DNA from: Reyranella sp.
Lineage (GTDB): Bacteria > Pseudomonadota > Alphaproteobacteria > Reyranellales > Reyranellaceae
DNA length: 64,000 bases
Direction: 5' to 3'
Assembly: GCF_030651995.1 (NCBI RefSeq)
Contig: NZ_JAUSBN010000005.1
Coordinates: 124,001-188,000, forward strand
Shown here one piece after another: positions 1 through 9,301 of the stretch. The position numbers were made by a program, and so were the translations under genes. The notes beneath the pieces were generated by a model. The model was given only the letters and a program-made list of their open reading frames with translations. It ran no database searches and was not told the origin of the DNA. Each line of letters opens with the position of its first letter. The stretch's first letter is position 1.

Positions 1-419
1 GGTCGATGTGGGAATACTTCCAGCGCAACAAGTTCGGCATGCCGGGCGAGCGGTTCGGGTTCCCGGAGGCCGGTCTCTATCACGATTTCTGTCATGTGCT
101 GGGCGACTACGGCACCGATCCGCAGGGCGAGCTGCAGGTCGCCTCCTTCACCGCCGGCTTCAAGCAGACTCGACCCTTCTACCTGATCCTCTTCGCCGTG
201 CTGATCTTCAGTGCCGGCGTGAACGCGCGACCGACCGCCGATGGCTACACGACCATCGGCGTGCTGGGCGAACCGGGCGCCGCCGAGCGGATGTTCGCGG
301 CCATCGAACGCGGCGCCCTCGTGAACACCGATCTGTCCGACAAGTGGGACTACTGGCCCCATGTCGAGAGACCCATCGACGAGGTGCGGCGGCGGCTCAA
401 CATCCTTCAGTCGGCCTGA
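1..419 (+). CDS. Coq4-family protein, C-terminal part (cut by window edge)
   Basis: The frame is open to the left edge, so the start lies outside the window. The visible part carries HDxxH (bases 81-95) followed after exactly 11 residues by Glu (129-131), the HDxxHx11E metal site of the Coq4 family. Coq4 proteins take part in ubiquinone biosynthesis. A hydrophobic stretch follows, then a tail ending in NILQSA. Full Coq4-type proteins are well over 200 residues, so about the last 60 percent is visible. An acyl carrier protein gene follows after about 108 bases. The family call rests mainly on the metal motif; the substrate is unknown. Confidence 0.6.
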   Translation, partial: SMWEYFQRNKFGMPGERFGFPEAGLYHDFCHVLGDYGTDPQGELQVASFTAGFKQTRPFYLILFAVLIFSAGVNARPTADGYTTIGVLGEPGAAERMFAAIERGALVNTDLSDKWDYWPHVERPIDEVRRRLNILQSA

Positions 420-527
420 CGGGCAGAAACATTCCGTAACGTCCCGCAACAGTGGGTAACCAAACGTTATTTCACATCCGGTCTTCATCGGGGTGAAATG
501 CGCTCACCCCCTTCGACGGAGTGAGTC

Positions 528-827
528 ATGCAGGCCGTTCAGGAACTGGTCGCCCCCCCTACGTCCATCTCCGCCGCGTCTTCGCTGCAGTACGACGTGA
601 TGCGCGAGATTTTCAGCCTCCTGGCGCCGTACAATGCCGGCGGCAAAGCGATCACGCCGCAGACGGTCATCTCCAAGGGCCTCACCGTCGATTCGCTCAC
701 GATCATGGATGTCATCATGGAGCTCGAGGACCGGTTCGACGTCACCATCCCGATGAACGTCGCCGCCGACATCGTGACCATCGACCAGCTCGCCGAGGCC
801 GTCGTTTCGCAGCGCGCGAGGCGCTGA
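528..827 (+). CDS. Acyl carrier protein (phosphopantetheine-binding)
   Basis: This 99-residue protein has the ACP signature VDSL with Ser56 as the expected 4'-phosphopantetheine attachment site, followed by an acidic recognition helix (IMDVIMELEDRFD). The 20-residue N-terminal extension is longer than in housekeeping AcpP. That, and the absence of fab genes nearby, suggest a specialised carrier rather than the fatty-acid synthase ACP. The start ATG is preceded by CGGAG at about 517-521. It may serve a lipid or secondary metabolite pathway with genes to the left of the window; that is inference. Confidence 0.85.
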   Translation: MQAVQELVAPPTSISAASSLQYDVMREIFSLLAPYNAGGKAITPQTVISKGLTVDSLTIMDVIMELEDRFDVTIPMNVAADIVTIDQLAEAVVSQRARR

Positions 828-893
828 CAAAACTCCTCACCTCATGAGATAAGTTCGCGAGCCGGTGGCGCGGCGCGTGCTACGTAGCCGGCA

Positions 894-2249
894 ATGACTC
901 CTGCACAACGCCGGCAGATGATGCTGGCCGGGCCGATCGTGCCCACCATCCTCACCCTTGCCGCCCCCAACGTGCTGAACGTGGCCATGCAGAGCCTGGT
1001 CAGCGTCGCCGACGGCTATTTCATCGGCCAACTCGGCGTCGTCGACCTCGCGGCTCTGGCGCTGGTGTTCCCGACGCAGATGACGCTCGGCATGATGTCG
1101 GCCGGCGCCATGGGAGGTGGCATCTCCTCCTCGGTGGCCCGTGCCCTGGGATCGGGCAACAAGGCGGCCGCCGAGGCTGCGGCGGCGCATGCACTGGCGA
1201 TTGCGATCGGCATGGCGGTGCTGTTCGGCGTCCTGTTCGTGGGCTTCGGCCGTCAGATCTACGGCGCCCTGGGCGGCAGCGGCGAGGCTCTCGACCGTGC
1301 CGAGGCCTTCGCCACCATCCTGTTCACGGGGTGCATTGCCCATTGGGTCGCCAATTCGATGGCCTCAGTCCTGCGCGGCACCGGCGACATGAAGACGCCG
1401 GGCCTGGCGCTGGTCGTGACGGCCGGTATCCAGATCCCCCTCACCGGCGCGCTGACCCTGGGGTGGTTCGGGCTGCCCGCCTTCGGCATTCGCGGTCCCG
1501 CCATCGCCGCGGTGATCGCCTTCGCCCTAGCCGCCCTCTGGATGCTCTCGAAGCTCACCGGCCCGAAGGCCCCGCTGCGCCTGCGCTGGCCGGTCGACGG
1601 GTTCCGCTGGCGCGCCTTCCGCGACATCCTGAAGGTCGGGCTGGTCGCCTGCCTCGTCGTCATCCTGACCAACGGCACGGTGCTGGTCGTCACCGGCCTG
1701 ATCGGGCGCGAGGGCGACGCCGCGATCGCGGGCTACGGGATCGGTTCGCGGCTCGAGTACATGCTGATCCCGATCAGCTTCGGCATCGGTGGGGCGCTGA
1801 CGGCGCTGGTCGGCACCAACATCGGCGCCAAACAGTATGCCCGCGCCCAGCGCCTGGCCTGGACCGGCGCCCTCATGGCGGGCGCGGTCGCCGCCGCCAT
1901 CGGCCTCATCGTGGCGCTCTGGCCCGACCTGTGGCTCGGACTCTTCACCACCAATCCGGGCGCGCTGGCCTCGGGCCGCCACTATCTCAGCATCGTCGGG
2001 CCGGCCTACGGCTTCTTCGGCCTCGCCATGGCGCTCTATTTCGCCTCGCAGGGCACCGGCGAGATGGTCTGGCCGGTCGCCGCCAACCTCACGCGAATCA
2101 CCATCGCGGGCGGCGGCAGCCTGCTGGCCCTCGACCATTTCGGCTGGGGTCTCTCGGGCCTCTATACCTGCGTGGCGCTGGGAATCGTGGCCTTCTCCGC
2201 CGTGCTCGCCTTCTCGACGACGCGGCGGGCCTGGACCGGCCGAGGCTGA
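894..2249 (+). CDS. MATE family efflux transporter
   Basis: This 451-residue polytopic membrane protein has about 12 hydrophobic segments in two halves. The opening region runs from PIVPTILTLAAPNVLN to SVADGYFIGQLG, typical of MATE (multidrug and toxic compound extrusion) transporters, with the equivalent LKVG...NGTVLVV segment opening the second half. MATE proteins export cationic drugs or metabolites using a Na+ or H+ gradient. It sits 66 bases after the ACP gene on the same strand, with no visible terminator between. Substrate cannot be told from sequence. Confidence 0.9.
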   Translation: MTPAQRRQMMLAGPIVPTILTLAAPNVLNVAMQSLVSVADGYFIGQLGVVDLAALALVFPTQMTLGMMSAGAMGGGISSSVARALGSGNKAAAEAAAAHALAIAIGMAVLFGVLFVGFGRQIYGALGGSGEALDRAEAFATILFTGCIAHWVANSMASVLRGTGDMKTPGLALVVTAGIQIPLTGALTLGWFGLPAFGIRGPAIAAVIAFALAALWMLSKLTGPKAPLRLRWPVDGFRWRAFRDILKVGLVACLVVILTNGTVLVVTGLIGREGDAAIAGYGIGSRLEYMLIPISFGIGGALTALVGTNIGAKQYARAQRLAWTGALMAGAVAAAIGLIVALWPDLWLGLFTTNPGALASGRHYLSIVGPAYGFFGLAMALYFASQGTGEMVWPVAANLTRITIAGGGSLLALDHFGWGLSGLYTCVALGIVAFSAVLAFSTTRRAWTGRG

Positions 2250-2399
2250 GGAGCCGGTCGCAGCCCCAGGTTCGCGCGGTTGCTTGTCCACAAATTGGTG
2301 GCCTGGCTTGATCTGGATCATTCCGGGATCGGATTGGCAGCCTTCAACTTCCATGCTCACTTGGGCATCGGTTCGAAGTCCCCTTCCAGGATTGCAAAC

Positions 2400-3524
2400 A
2401 TGAAGAAGAAAAGTCGTGCCCGCGGGACTGCGAGGCGCCCCGTGAAGCTGGGAGACACCGCAGTGTTGGGGTCGTCCCGTTCCATCGAAGAGTCGGTCGA
2501 GAATGATGCGATTCAGGCAGCGGAGTACTCACGGGAAATCGCTGTTCGAGACATGCTTGGCATGATGGCTCCCGACCGGAATCACCAGTTGGCGGACGCA
2601 CTGCAGGCGATCATGGCGGGGGCCTCGCCTGACGATGCCATAGCCTTGAAGCGCGCCCTGCAGACTTCCGAAGCAGAGCAGGCTCTCGCGGGCCCCAATC
2701 CCGATGAAGAACTCGTGGATGACTGGCGACAGGGCGGCTATCCCTATCGCAATCTCATGCTTCGCAAGAGCTACGAGAAAGCCAAGTACGGGCTGCAGGT
2801 TGAACTGCTGAAGCTGCAGAACTGGACAAAGGAGCGGAAGCAGAAGGTCGTCATTCTCTTCGAAGGCCGCGACGCTGCCGGCAAGGGCGGCGCGATCAAG
2901 CGGTTCATGGAGCATCTGAACCCTCGCGGCGCGCGCGTCGTTGCGCTCGAGAAACCATCGGAGGCGGAGCGCGGCCAATGGTATTTCCAGCGCTATGTGC
3001 AGAACCTCCCCACGGCGGGTGAGATCGCTCTCTTCGACCGCTCCTGGTACAATCGGGCCGGTGTCGAAAGGGTGATGGGCTTCTGCACCGACGAGGAATA
3101 CAGGGAGTTCATGCGCCAGGCCCCGGAGTTCGAGCGCAACCTGACGCGCAGCGGGCTGCATCTGATCAAGTTCTGGTTCTCGGTCAGCCGCGAGGAGCAG
3201 AGAAGGCGCTTCAAGGAAAGACAGGTTCACCCCCTCAAGCACTGGAAGCTGTCGCCTATAGATCTGGCATCCCTGGACAAGTGGGAAGAATACACGAAGG
3301 CGAAGGAGTCGATGTTTCAGCACACCGACACCGCCGATGCGCCGTGGACGGTCATAAAATCCGACTGCAAGAAACGCGCGAGGCTCAACGCCATGCGCTA
3401 CCTGCTGCATCGCCTTCCCTATGACGGCAAGGACCCTGAGAAGATCGGTCCGCTCGACCCCTTGCTGGTCGGGCGCGCCCACCTCGTCTATGAGCGCGGC
3501 GAAAACGCAGCCACGGTGCTCTGA
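2400..3524 (+). CDS. ppk2: Polyphosphate kinase 2 (PPK2)
   Basis: The product is 374 residues from the ATG at 2400. Longer in-frame starts exist upstream, but the MKKKSRARG opening is the natural one. The PPK2 fold is clear: Walker A GRDAAGKGG at about residues 156-164, the ALEKPSEAERGQWYFQRY region, and Walker B ALFDRSWYNRAGVE. PPK2 enzymes transfer phosphate between polyphosphate and nucleoside di- or triphosphates. A basic N-terminal tail of about 100 residues precedes the core. The gene stands alone, with no ppk1 or ppx in the window. Confidence 0.93.
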   Translation: MKKKSRARGTARRPVKLGDTAVLGSSRSIEESVENDAIQAAEYSREIAVRDMLGMMAPDRNHQLADALQAIMAGASPDDAIALKRALQTSEAEQALAGPNPDEELVDDWRQGGYPYRNLMLRKSYEKAKYGLQVELLKLQNWTKERKQKVVILFEGRDAAGKGGAIKRFMEHLNPRGARVVALEKPSEAERGQWYFQRYVQNLPTAGEIALFDRSWYNRAGVERVMGFCTDEEYREFMRQAPEFERNLTRSGLHLIKFWFSVSREEQRRRFKERQVHPLKHWKLSPIDLASLDKWEEYTKAKESMFQHTDTADAPWTVIKSDCKKRARLNAMRYLLHRLPYDGKDPEKIGPLDPLLVGRAHLVYERGENAATVL

Positions 3525-3657
3525 AGGACCCATCGCCTCGCCGAAGCCGATCTGCCGGCTTGCGAAACGGAAGCCACCCATCCATGGAGCCGCGGCGAGA
3601 GACTTCACCTGCACGCCGTCGTGCTATGTTGCGGGTCAAACACCATGGAGATTGACG

Positions 3658-4800
3658 ATGAGCGACACCAACAAGACATCGGGCCTGCAGCTTCGCTCCC
3701 TGATCTCCACCGAAGGTCAGCTCGAACTGTCGCTGGCACGGGTCGACGTGCCCGAGCCCGGCCCTGACCAGGTCGTGGTCAAGGTCGAGGCGACGCCGAT
3801 CAACCCGTCCGACCTCGGTCTGCTCACCGGTCCCGCCGACCTCAGCAAGGCCACTTCGAGCGGCAGCGGCGAGGGCGTCAAGGTGACGGCGCCTGTGCCT
3901 GCAGCGGCCCTGCCGTTCCTGGCGACGCGCCTGGGCGAGTCGCTCCCGGTCGGCAATGAAGGCGCCGGTACCGTGATCAAGGCGGGCTCGTCCGACGCCG
4001 CGCAGGCGCTCAAGGGCAAGCTCGTGTCCATGGTCGGCGGCTCGATGTATGCGCAGTACCGGCTGCTCAACGCACGCGACTGCCAGCCCCTGCCCGCCGG
4101 TACGACGGCCGCCGAAGGCGCCTCGTGGTTCGTCAATCCGCTGACGGCACTCGGCATGACCGAGACCATGAAGCGCGAGGGCCACAAGGCGCTGGTCCAC
4201 ACCGCGGCGGCCTCCAACCTCGGCCAGATGCTGGTCAAGATCTGCAACGAGGACGGGATCGGCCTCGTGAACATCGTGCGCAGCGCCGAGCAGGCCAAGC
4301 TGCTGAAGGGCATCGGCGCCAAGCACGTCGTCGATTCGAGCGCCGCGGGTTTCCAGGACGATCTCGTGCAGGCGCTGGTCGAGACCGGCGCCACCATCGC
4401 CTTCGACGCGATCGGCGGCGGCAAGCTCGCGAGCCAGATCCTGACGGCCATGGAAATCGCCATCAACAAGACCGCCACGACCTACAACCGCTACGGTTCC
4501 TCCGTGCACAAGCAGGTCTATGTCTATGGCAGCCTCAACACCGGCCCGGTCGAGCTGACGCGCAACTACGGCATGGCCTGGGGCGTCGGCGGCTGGCTGC
4601 TGACGCCGTTCCTGCAGAAGATCGGCCGCCCCGACCAGCTGCGCCTGCGCGAGCGCGTCGTGAACTCGCTCAAGACGACCTTCGCCAGCCACTACACAAG
4701 GACCATCTCGCTGCCGGAAGCGCTCGACCTCCAGAACCTCACCGCCTACGCCAAGCGCGCGACCGGCGAGAAGTTCCTGATCAACCCGAACAAGGCCTAG
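3658..4800 (+). CDS. MDR-family zinc-type alcohol dehydrogenase/quinone oxidoreductase
   Basis: This is a 380-residue medium-chain dehydrogenase/reductase. The N-terminal GroES-like half contains VEATPINPSDLGLLTG and GNEGAGTVIKAG. The nucleotide-binding half carries a LVHTAAASNLGQM segment in place of the usual AAxGGVG. The cysteine zinc ligands of classical alcohol dehydrogenases are not seen, which favours a zinc-free quinone-oxidoreductase-like enzyme. The start at 3658 follows GGAG at 3647-3650. A deacetylase gene begins 8 bases after its stop, so the two are probably co-transcribed. Confidence 0.85.
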   Translation: MSDTNKTSGLQLRSLISTEGQLELSLARVDVPEPGPDQVVVKVEATPINPSDLGLLTGPADLSKATSSGSGEGVKVTAPVPAAALPFLATRLGESLPVGNEGAGTVIKAGSSDAAQALKGKLVSMVGGSMYAQYRLLNARDCQPLPAGTTAAEGASWFVNPLTALGMTETMKREGHKALVHTAAASNLGQMLVKICNEDGIGLVNIVRSAEQAKLLKGIGAKHVVDSSAAGFQDDLVQALVETGATIAFDAIGGGKLASQILTAMEIAINKTATTYNRYGSSVHKQVYVYGSLNTGPVELTRNYGMAWGVGGWLLTPFLQKIGRPDQLRLRERVVNSLKTTFASHYTRTISLPEALDLQNLTAYAKRATGEKFLINPNKA

Positions 4801-4808
4801 CGCCGGCG

Positions 4809-5705
4809 ATGAGCCGCGAAACCGGAGACAGCGTGCGCGGGCGCACGCCCTATCTGCCGATCCACAAGCGGCCGAAGCTCGTGCTGCCCGGCAATGCACG
4901 GGTTGCCGTCTGGACGATCGTGAACGTCGAGAACTGGAGTCCGGCCGGGGCGATGCCGCGCACCGTCCTGCCGCCACCGATGGGCGTGCCGCTGCTGCCC
5001 GACGTGCCCAACTGGGCGTGGCACGAATACGGCATGCGCGTCGGCTTCTGGCGTTTCCTCGAGACGCTGAACGCCCGCAAGCTCAAGGCGACCTTTGCGG
5101 TGAACGGCACGGCCTGCGAGCTCTATCGCGAGGCTTGCGAGGCCGCGCATGAGGCCGGCTGGGACTTCATGGGCCATGGCTGGGTGCAGAAGCCGATGCA
5201 CAGGGTCGAGGACCAGAAGAGCGCGATCGCCGACACGATCCGCGCCATCAAGGACTTCACCGGCAAGCCGCCGCGCGGCTGGGAAAGCCCCGGCCTCACC
5301 GAGACCGACGAGACGCTCGACCTGCTGGCGGAGGCCGGCATCGAATACGTCGCCGACTGGGTGATGGACGAGCAGCCGCTGCCCTTGAAGACCGCACACG
5401 GCGAGATCGTGTCGGTCCCCTACACGGTCGAGATCAACGACGTCGTCATGAGCGCCGTGCAGCAGCAGCCGTCGGACGAGATCTTCCGGCGCGGCCGCGA
5501 CCAGTTCGACCGCCTCTACCTCGACGGCAGGACCGCACCGCGCGTGATGGCAATCTCGATCCACCCGTATCTCACGGGCGTGCCGCACCGGATCAAGTAT
5601 CTGGAGATGCTCTACGACTACATCCTCGGACACGAGGGCGTCGTCATGTGGACCGGCGCCGAGATCCTCGACTGGTACCGCACGCAGGTGCCGCCGGCGC
5701 GGTAG
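4809..5705 (+). CDS. Polysaccharide deacetylase (NodB fold) family protein
   Basis: The 298-residue protein has the NodB homology fold. It shows KATFAVNGTACE, then MGHGWVQKPMH at about residues 121-131, whose histidines occupy the metal-binding position. PRGWESPGLTET follows and ISIHPYLTGVPHR lies near the end. This branch of the superfamily includes cytoplasmic amidohydrolase-like enzymes such as PuuE allantoinase. No signal peptide is visible, so an intracellular amide substrate is more likely than cell-wall glycan. It closely follows the MDR oxidoreductase. Its start has only a weak ribosome site. Confidence 0.8.
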   Translation: MSRETGDSVRGRTPYLPIHKRPKLVLPGNARVAVWTIVNVENWSPAGAMPRTVLPPPMGVPLLPDVPNWAWHEYGMRVGFWRFLETLNARKLKATFAVNGTACELYREACEAAHEAGWDFMGHGWVQKPMHRVEDQKSAIADTIRAIKDFTGKPPRGWESPGLTETDETLDLLAEAGIEYVADWVMDEQPLPLKTAHGEIVSVPYTVEINDVVMSAVQQQPSDEIFRRGRDQFDRLYLDGRTAPRVMAISIHPYLTGVPHRIKYLEMLYDYILGHEGVVMWTGAEILDWYRTQVPPAR

Positions 5706-5832
5706 AGCCGTGAGGCTCCAGGTTCGGCCGTATCCCGCTTTTGCGAAGTCGTTCCGGCCTTCATCTGGTTTTGAAGGGTCGAAGCCGCCGCGCCCCATGC
5801 CAAATTTCCGGGGGAGGCCCCTTTCCCGTTCA

Positions 5833-5868
5833 ATTGTTTCGTTTATTTCGTTTGTTTCGTTTATTCGG
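5833..5868 (+). repeat. Tandem direct repeat of about 18 bases, two copies
   Basis: Two adjacent copies of an AT-rich unit, ATTGTTTCGTTTATTTCG and TTTGTTTCGTTTATTCGG, lie between the convergent deacetylase and FAD-hydroxylase genes. They stand out from the GC-rich surroundings. The rest of the 260-base gap (5706-5966) shows no protein-like frame or clear terminator. Confidence 0.7.
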
Positions 5869-5966
5869 CCCGACGAGGTCGCCGGGGCGGGGCGCGGCCC
5901 CCGTGCAGTCCCGCTACGCAACGGAATCAGATCGCCCCCTCAAGGGGCATCCCTTTCGAGTCCTCT

Positions 5967-7157
5967 TCAACTCAAGACGCTCGAGGGTGCGCCGGCGTCG
6001 TGATCGTAGAGCCACGCGATATTGTCGAGCGAGCGGTCGCCCCCGTTCGTCATGGCGGCATCGCGGGCCTGCTGATCCGGCCCGTCAGGCAGGTGGAACC
6101 GCACGCGGTTGACCGCGCTCGCCTCCTGCAGGCGCGTCGCGCGCGGCTTGCGCAGCTCTTCGTAGCGGTGCAGCGCGGCGGGCACGTCGTCCTTCATGAT
6201 CGCCAGGATCGCCGCCAGCGTGGCGCCGTCCTCGATCGCCTGGGCCGCGCCCTGGGCCATCATGGGCAGCATGGGGTGGCAGGCATCGCCCAGTAGCGCG
6301 ACCCGGCCCTGCGTCCAGGCCGGCAGGGGCGCACGATCGTGCAGGGCCCAGATGAAGGTCTCGGGAAAGGCCTGGATCAGCCCACGCACCGTCGGATGCC
6401 AGTCGTCATAGCGCGCCATCACATCGGCCACGTTGCCCTTGTCGGTCCAGGACTCGCTCTGCCAGGTGCCCTGTTCGACGATGCAGACGACGTTCATCAG
6501 CCGCTTCGCCGACACCCAGTAGTGGACGCAATGCCCGCCCGGCCCCATCCAGTTGTGCGAGGCGACTTCGATTTCGAGATGGGCGATGCGATCGGCCGGC
6601 ACGAGGCCGCGCCAGGCGACGCAGCCGGTAAAGCGCGGCTTCTCGGGCCCGAAGGTGAGATGGCGCACGCGGGAATGGATGCCGTCGGCGCCGATCAGCA
6701 GGTCGGCTTCGGCAGAAGCGCCGTTCTCGAAGCGGGCGACCACGCAATCGCCCTTCTCTTCGATGTCGACCAGACGATGGCCGGCATGCGCGCGATCTTG
6801 CGGCATCGCTTCGGCGAGCAGGAAGGCCAGGTCGCCGCGATGGAAGTGATAGTAGGGCGCACCGAAGCGCTGCTCGACTTCCGGCCCCAGCGGCGCACGC
6901 TGCAGGGTACGACCGTCATCCCAGCGCTTCTGGTGGACGGCGAGCGGTCGCACGCCCCAGCGCTCCATCGAGTCCCTGAGGCCCAGCCGATGCAGCAGGC
7001 GCGAGGCGTTGGGGCTGATCTGCAGGCCGGCACCGATCTCGCCGAAGCGCGGCGCCTGTTCGTAGACCTGGACATCGAACCCGGCTTTCAGCAGCGCCAG
7101 CGCCGCCGAAAGCCCGCCGATGCCACCGCCGACGACCGAGACGCGCAAGGCTCTCAC
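5967..7157 (-). CDS. FAD-dependent aromatic hydroxylase (salicylate hydroxylase-like)
   Basis: This 396-residue class A flavoprotein monooxygenase has the dinucleotide motif GGGIGG at residues 10-15, the DG motif in LLIGADGIHSRVR, and the GD motif in VALLGDACHPMLPMMAQGA. The set resembles salicylate, 3-hydroxybenzoate and 6-hydroxynicotinate hydroxylases, which use NAD(P)H and O2 to hydroxylate an aromatic acid. The start is a GTG overlapping the stop of the upstream luciferase-like gene (GTGA), implying translational coupling. The open frame extends much further upstream but only antisense-like sequence is encoded there. Substrate is not determinable. Confidence 0.87.
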   Translation of the reverse strand: MRALRVSVVGGGIGGLSAALALLKAGFDVQVYEQAPRFGEIGAGLQISPNASRLLHRLGLRDSMERWGVRPLAVHQKRWDDGRTLQRAPLGPEVEQRFGAPYYHFHRGDLAFLLAEAMPQDRAHAGHRLVDIEEKGDCVVARFENGASAEADLLIGADGIHSRVRHLTFGPEKPRFTGCVAWRGLVPADRIAHLEIEVASHNWMGPGGHCVHYWVSAKRLMNVVCIVEQGTWQSESWTDKGNVADVMARYDDWHPTVRGLIQAFPETFIWALHDRAPLPAWTQGRVALLGDACHPMLPMMAQGAAQAIEDGATLAAILAIMKDDVPAALHRYEELRKPRATRLQEASAVNRVRFHLPDGPDQQARDAAMTNGGDRSLDNIAWLYDHDAGAPSSVLS

Positions 7158-8386
7158 GCGCGCTTCGCCGCGGCCTCTTTCTCGGCCATCTTCTGCTTCA
7201 ACTGCTCGGGCGTGAGGCGGACGATGTGTTCGTTCTGGTGGCTGAAGATGTCGTACTTGGCCACGTCGAGGTCCTCGAGCACGATCTCGCGGTCGAGCAC
7301 CTTCTGTTTCCACGCGGCATGCTCGGCCTCGGCGGCATGGAATTCCGGCATCACCTCGCGGGCGAAGAGGTCGAGCGAGGCGCAGATGTCCTCGTGGCTG
7401 GTCTTGCCGGCCTGGTTCAGCAGGATCACCTGGTCGACCCTGCTGGCCTGGAACTGGCGCAGCTTCCTGCGGATGGTTTCCGGCGAGCCGATGAGGCCCG
7501 ATTCGAGCGCCTTCTTCTCCTCCGGTCCGCCGCGCCAGGCCTGGTACTCGTCCCACAGGTTCGAGGTACCCGGCGCATCGACGCCTTTGCGGCCATAGTA
7601 GGAGAGCGCGAAGATGAAGAAGGTCCAGCCGGCGGCCTTGGCCTCGGCCTCCTCGTCGGTGGGCGCGCACATGAAGCCCGACACCATCGCGACGTTGGGA
7701 TTGCTGGGATAGTCGGCAAGCTTGTGCGAGTTGTTGAGCAGGTTGTTGTAGTACTTGTGCACCCAGGCTCGCGCCGCTTCCGGTGTGACGAAGGTGAAGC
7801 CCAGCGCCCCCATGCCCCATTCGCCGGCCTTGCCGATGGTCTGGATGTTCGAGCAGGCGACCCACAGCGGCGGATGCGGCTTCTGGAACGGCTTGGGGAT
7901 CACGTTGCGTGCCGGGAAGTCGTAGTACTGGCCGTGGAACTCCCAGCTCTCCTTGGTGAACATGGGGACGATGGCCTTCACCGCCTCCTCCCAGCGCTCG
8001 CGCTTGTCGCGCACCCGGATGTTGAACGGATGCAGCTCGGCCGGTCCCGCCGCCTCGCCCATGCCCAGCTCGACACGGCCGCCCGACAGAAGATCGAGCG
8101 TCGAGACTTTCTCGGCGACGCGGTGCGGGTTGTTGGTCGTGAGCTGGATCACGCCATGGCCCAGCCGGATGCGCTTGGTGCGCTGGCTGGCGGCGCCGAG
8201 GAACACTTCCGGTGCCGAAGAGTGCGAATACTCCTCGAGGAAGTGATGCTCGACTTCCCACGCATAGTCGTAGCCCAGCCGGTCGGCGAGCTCGATCTGG
8301 GTGAGCGAATCCTGCAGGAGTTGATACTCGCTCTTCTCGCCCCACGGCCGGGGCAGCTGATGCTCGTAGAAGATACCGAACTTCAT
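7154..8386 (-). CDS. LLM-class (luciferase-like) flavin-dependent monooxygenase
   Basis: The 410-residue protein begins MKFGIFYEHQLPRPW and shows the bacterial luciferase TIM-barrel pattern: LADRLGYDYAWEVEHHF, TKRIRLGHGVIQLTTNNP, and GRVELGMGE. Such enzymes use reduced FMN or F420 and O2 to oxidise small molecules. It is translationally coupled to the FAD hydroxylase by a 4-base GTGA overlap and follows an alpha/beta hydrolase gene by 10 bases. The three probably form one catabolic operon, perhaps for an aromatic or heterocyclic compound (inference). Confidence 0.9.
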   Translation of the reverse strand: MKFGIFYEHQLPRPWGEKSEYQLLQDSLTQIELADRLGYDYAWEVEHHFLEEYSHSSAPEVFLGAASQRTKRIRLGHGVIQLTTNNPHRVAEKVSTLDLLSGGRVELGMGEAAGPAELHPFNIRVRDKRERWEEAVKAIVPMFTKESWEFHGQYYDFPARNVIPKPFQKPHPPLWVACSNIQTIGKAGEWGMGALGFTFVTPEAARAWVHKYYNNLLNNSHKLADYPSNPNVAMVSGFMCAPTDEEAEAKAAGWTFFIFALSYYGRKGVDAPGTSNLWDEYQAWRGGPEEKKALESGLIGSPETIRRKLRQFQASRVDQVILLNQAGKTSHEDICASLDLFAREVMPEFHAAEAEHAAWKQKVLDREIVLEDLDVAKYDIFSHQNEHIVRLTPEQLKQKMAEKEAAAKRA

Positions 8387-8396
8387 GGTGCGCTCC

Positions 8397-9281
8397 TCAG
8401 GCAGCCTTGCAGAACTTCGAAACGCTCTCGACGAGCCTCGGCACCATCTGCTCGGGCACGTCGTGTCCCCAGCCGGGAAAGGTCTCGATCTTCGCGCCCT
8501 GCACGAGAGCCGCGACGTCGCGACCGCACTCGACAGGCAGCAGCGGATCGTCCTCGCCGTGCAGCACCAGGGTGGGCACCTTGACCGTCTTCAGGAGATC
8601 GACGCGCGGGCCCGAGGCCATGATCGCCAGATACTGCCGCGCCGCGCCCGGCGGATAGTAGCGCCGGTCGATGTTGCGTTCGACCAGGGCGCGCATCGCG
8701 GCAGCGTCCGTCGGATAGCCCGGGCCACTGATGACGGTGCGCAACTTGATGCCGTGGGCCACGAGCTGCTCGCGCTCCGTCCCCTCGGGCTGCGCCGACA
8801 GCATCGCCACGGCTTCGGGCTTGCCCATCGGCAGGCCGAGGCGCCCGCTGGTCGACATGACGGAGACGAGCGAGCGCGTGTGCTGCGGATGGGAGGCCGC
8901 GATCACCTGGGCGATCATGCCGCCCATCGAGGCGCCGACCATGTGCGCGCGATCGATCTCCAGCGCGTCGAGCAGGCCGGTCGCATCGGCCGCCATGTCG
9001 GCCAGCAGGTACGGCGTCTCGACCTTCTCGCCCTTCATCAGTTTGGCGAAGGCCCCCATGAGATCGGGCACGCCCCACCGCTCGAAGTCCGTCGACAGGC
9101 CGACATCGCGATTGTCGTAGCGCACGACGAAGAAGCCCCGCCCGGCCAGCCCCTCGCACAGCGATTCCGGCCAGAGCGTGAGCTGGGCGCCCAGGCCCAT
9201 GATGAGCAGCAGGGCCGGATCCTTCCGGCTGCCGAACGTCTCGTACTCGATCTCGATACCGTTTGCGTTCGCGCGTGCCAC
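8397..9281 (-). CDS. Alpha/beta hydrolase
   Basis: The product is 294 residues from a GTG start preceded by a strong GGAGGA ribosome site (complement of 9285-9290). The nucleophile elbow is GASMGG with Ser118, the acid probably lies in HGEDDPLLP and the histidine in GWGHDVPEQM. It resembles hydrolases of the AclR/DhaA-like esterase group. It is the first gene of the run with the luciferase-like and FAD monooxygenases, suggesting it cleaves an ester or ring-opened product of that pathway. Longer open reading upstream overlaps the squalene-synthase-like gene and is not used. Confidence 0.88.
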   Translation of the reverse strand: MARANANGIEIEYETFGSRKDPALLLIMGLGAQLTLWPESLCEGLAGRGFFVVRYDNRDVGLSTDFERWGVPDLMGAFAKLMKGEKVETPYLLADMAADATGLLDALEIDRAHMVGASMGGMIAQVIAASHPQHTRSLVSVMSTSGRLGLPMGKPEAVAMLSAQPEGTEREQLVAHGIKLRTVISGPGYPTDAAAMRALVERNIDRRYYPPGAARQYLAIMASGPRVDLLKTVKVPTLVLHGEDDPLLPVECGRDVAALVQGAKIETFPGWGHDVPEQMVPRLVESVSKFCKAA

Positions 9282-9301
9282 GCTTCCTCCCGGGTTGCCC
9301 T

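Noticed and set aside
7158..8345. An N-terminal extension of the FAD hydroxylase giving a 792-residue fusion
   Set aside because: The extension is the out-of-phase complement of the luciferase-like gene; the GTGA junction gives a normal start at 7157.
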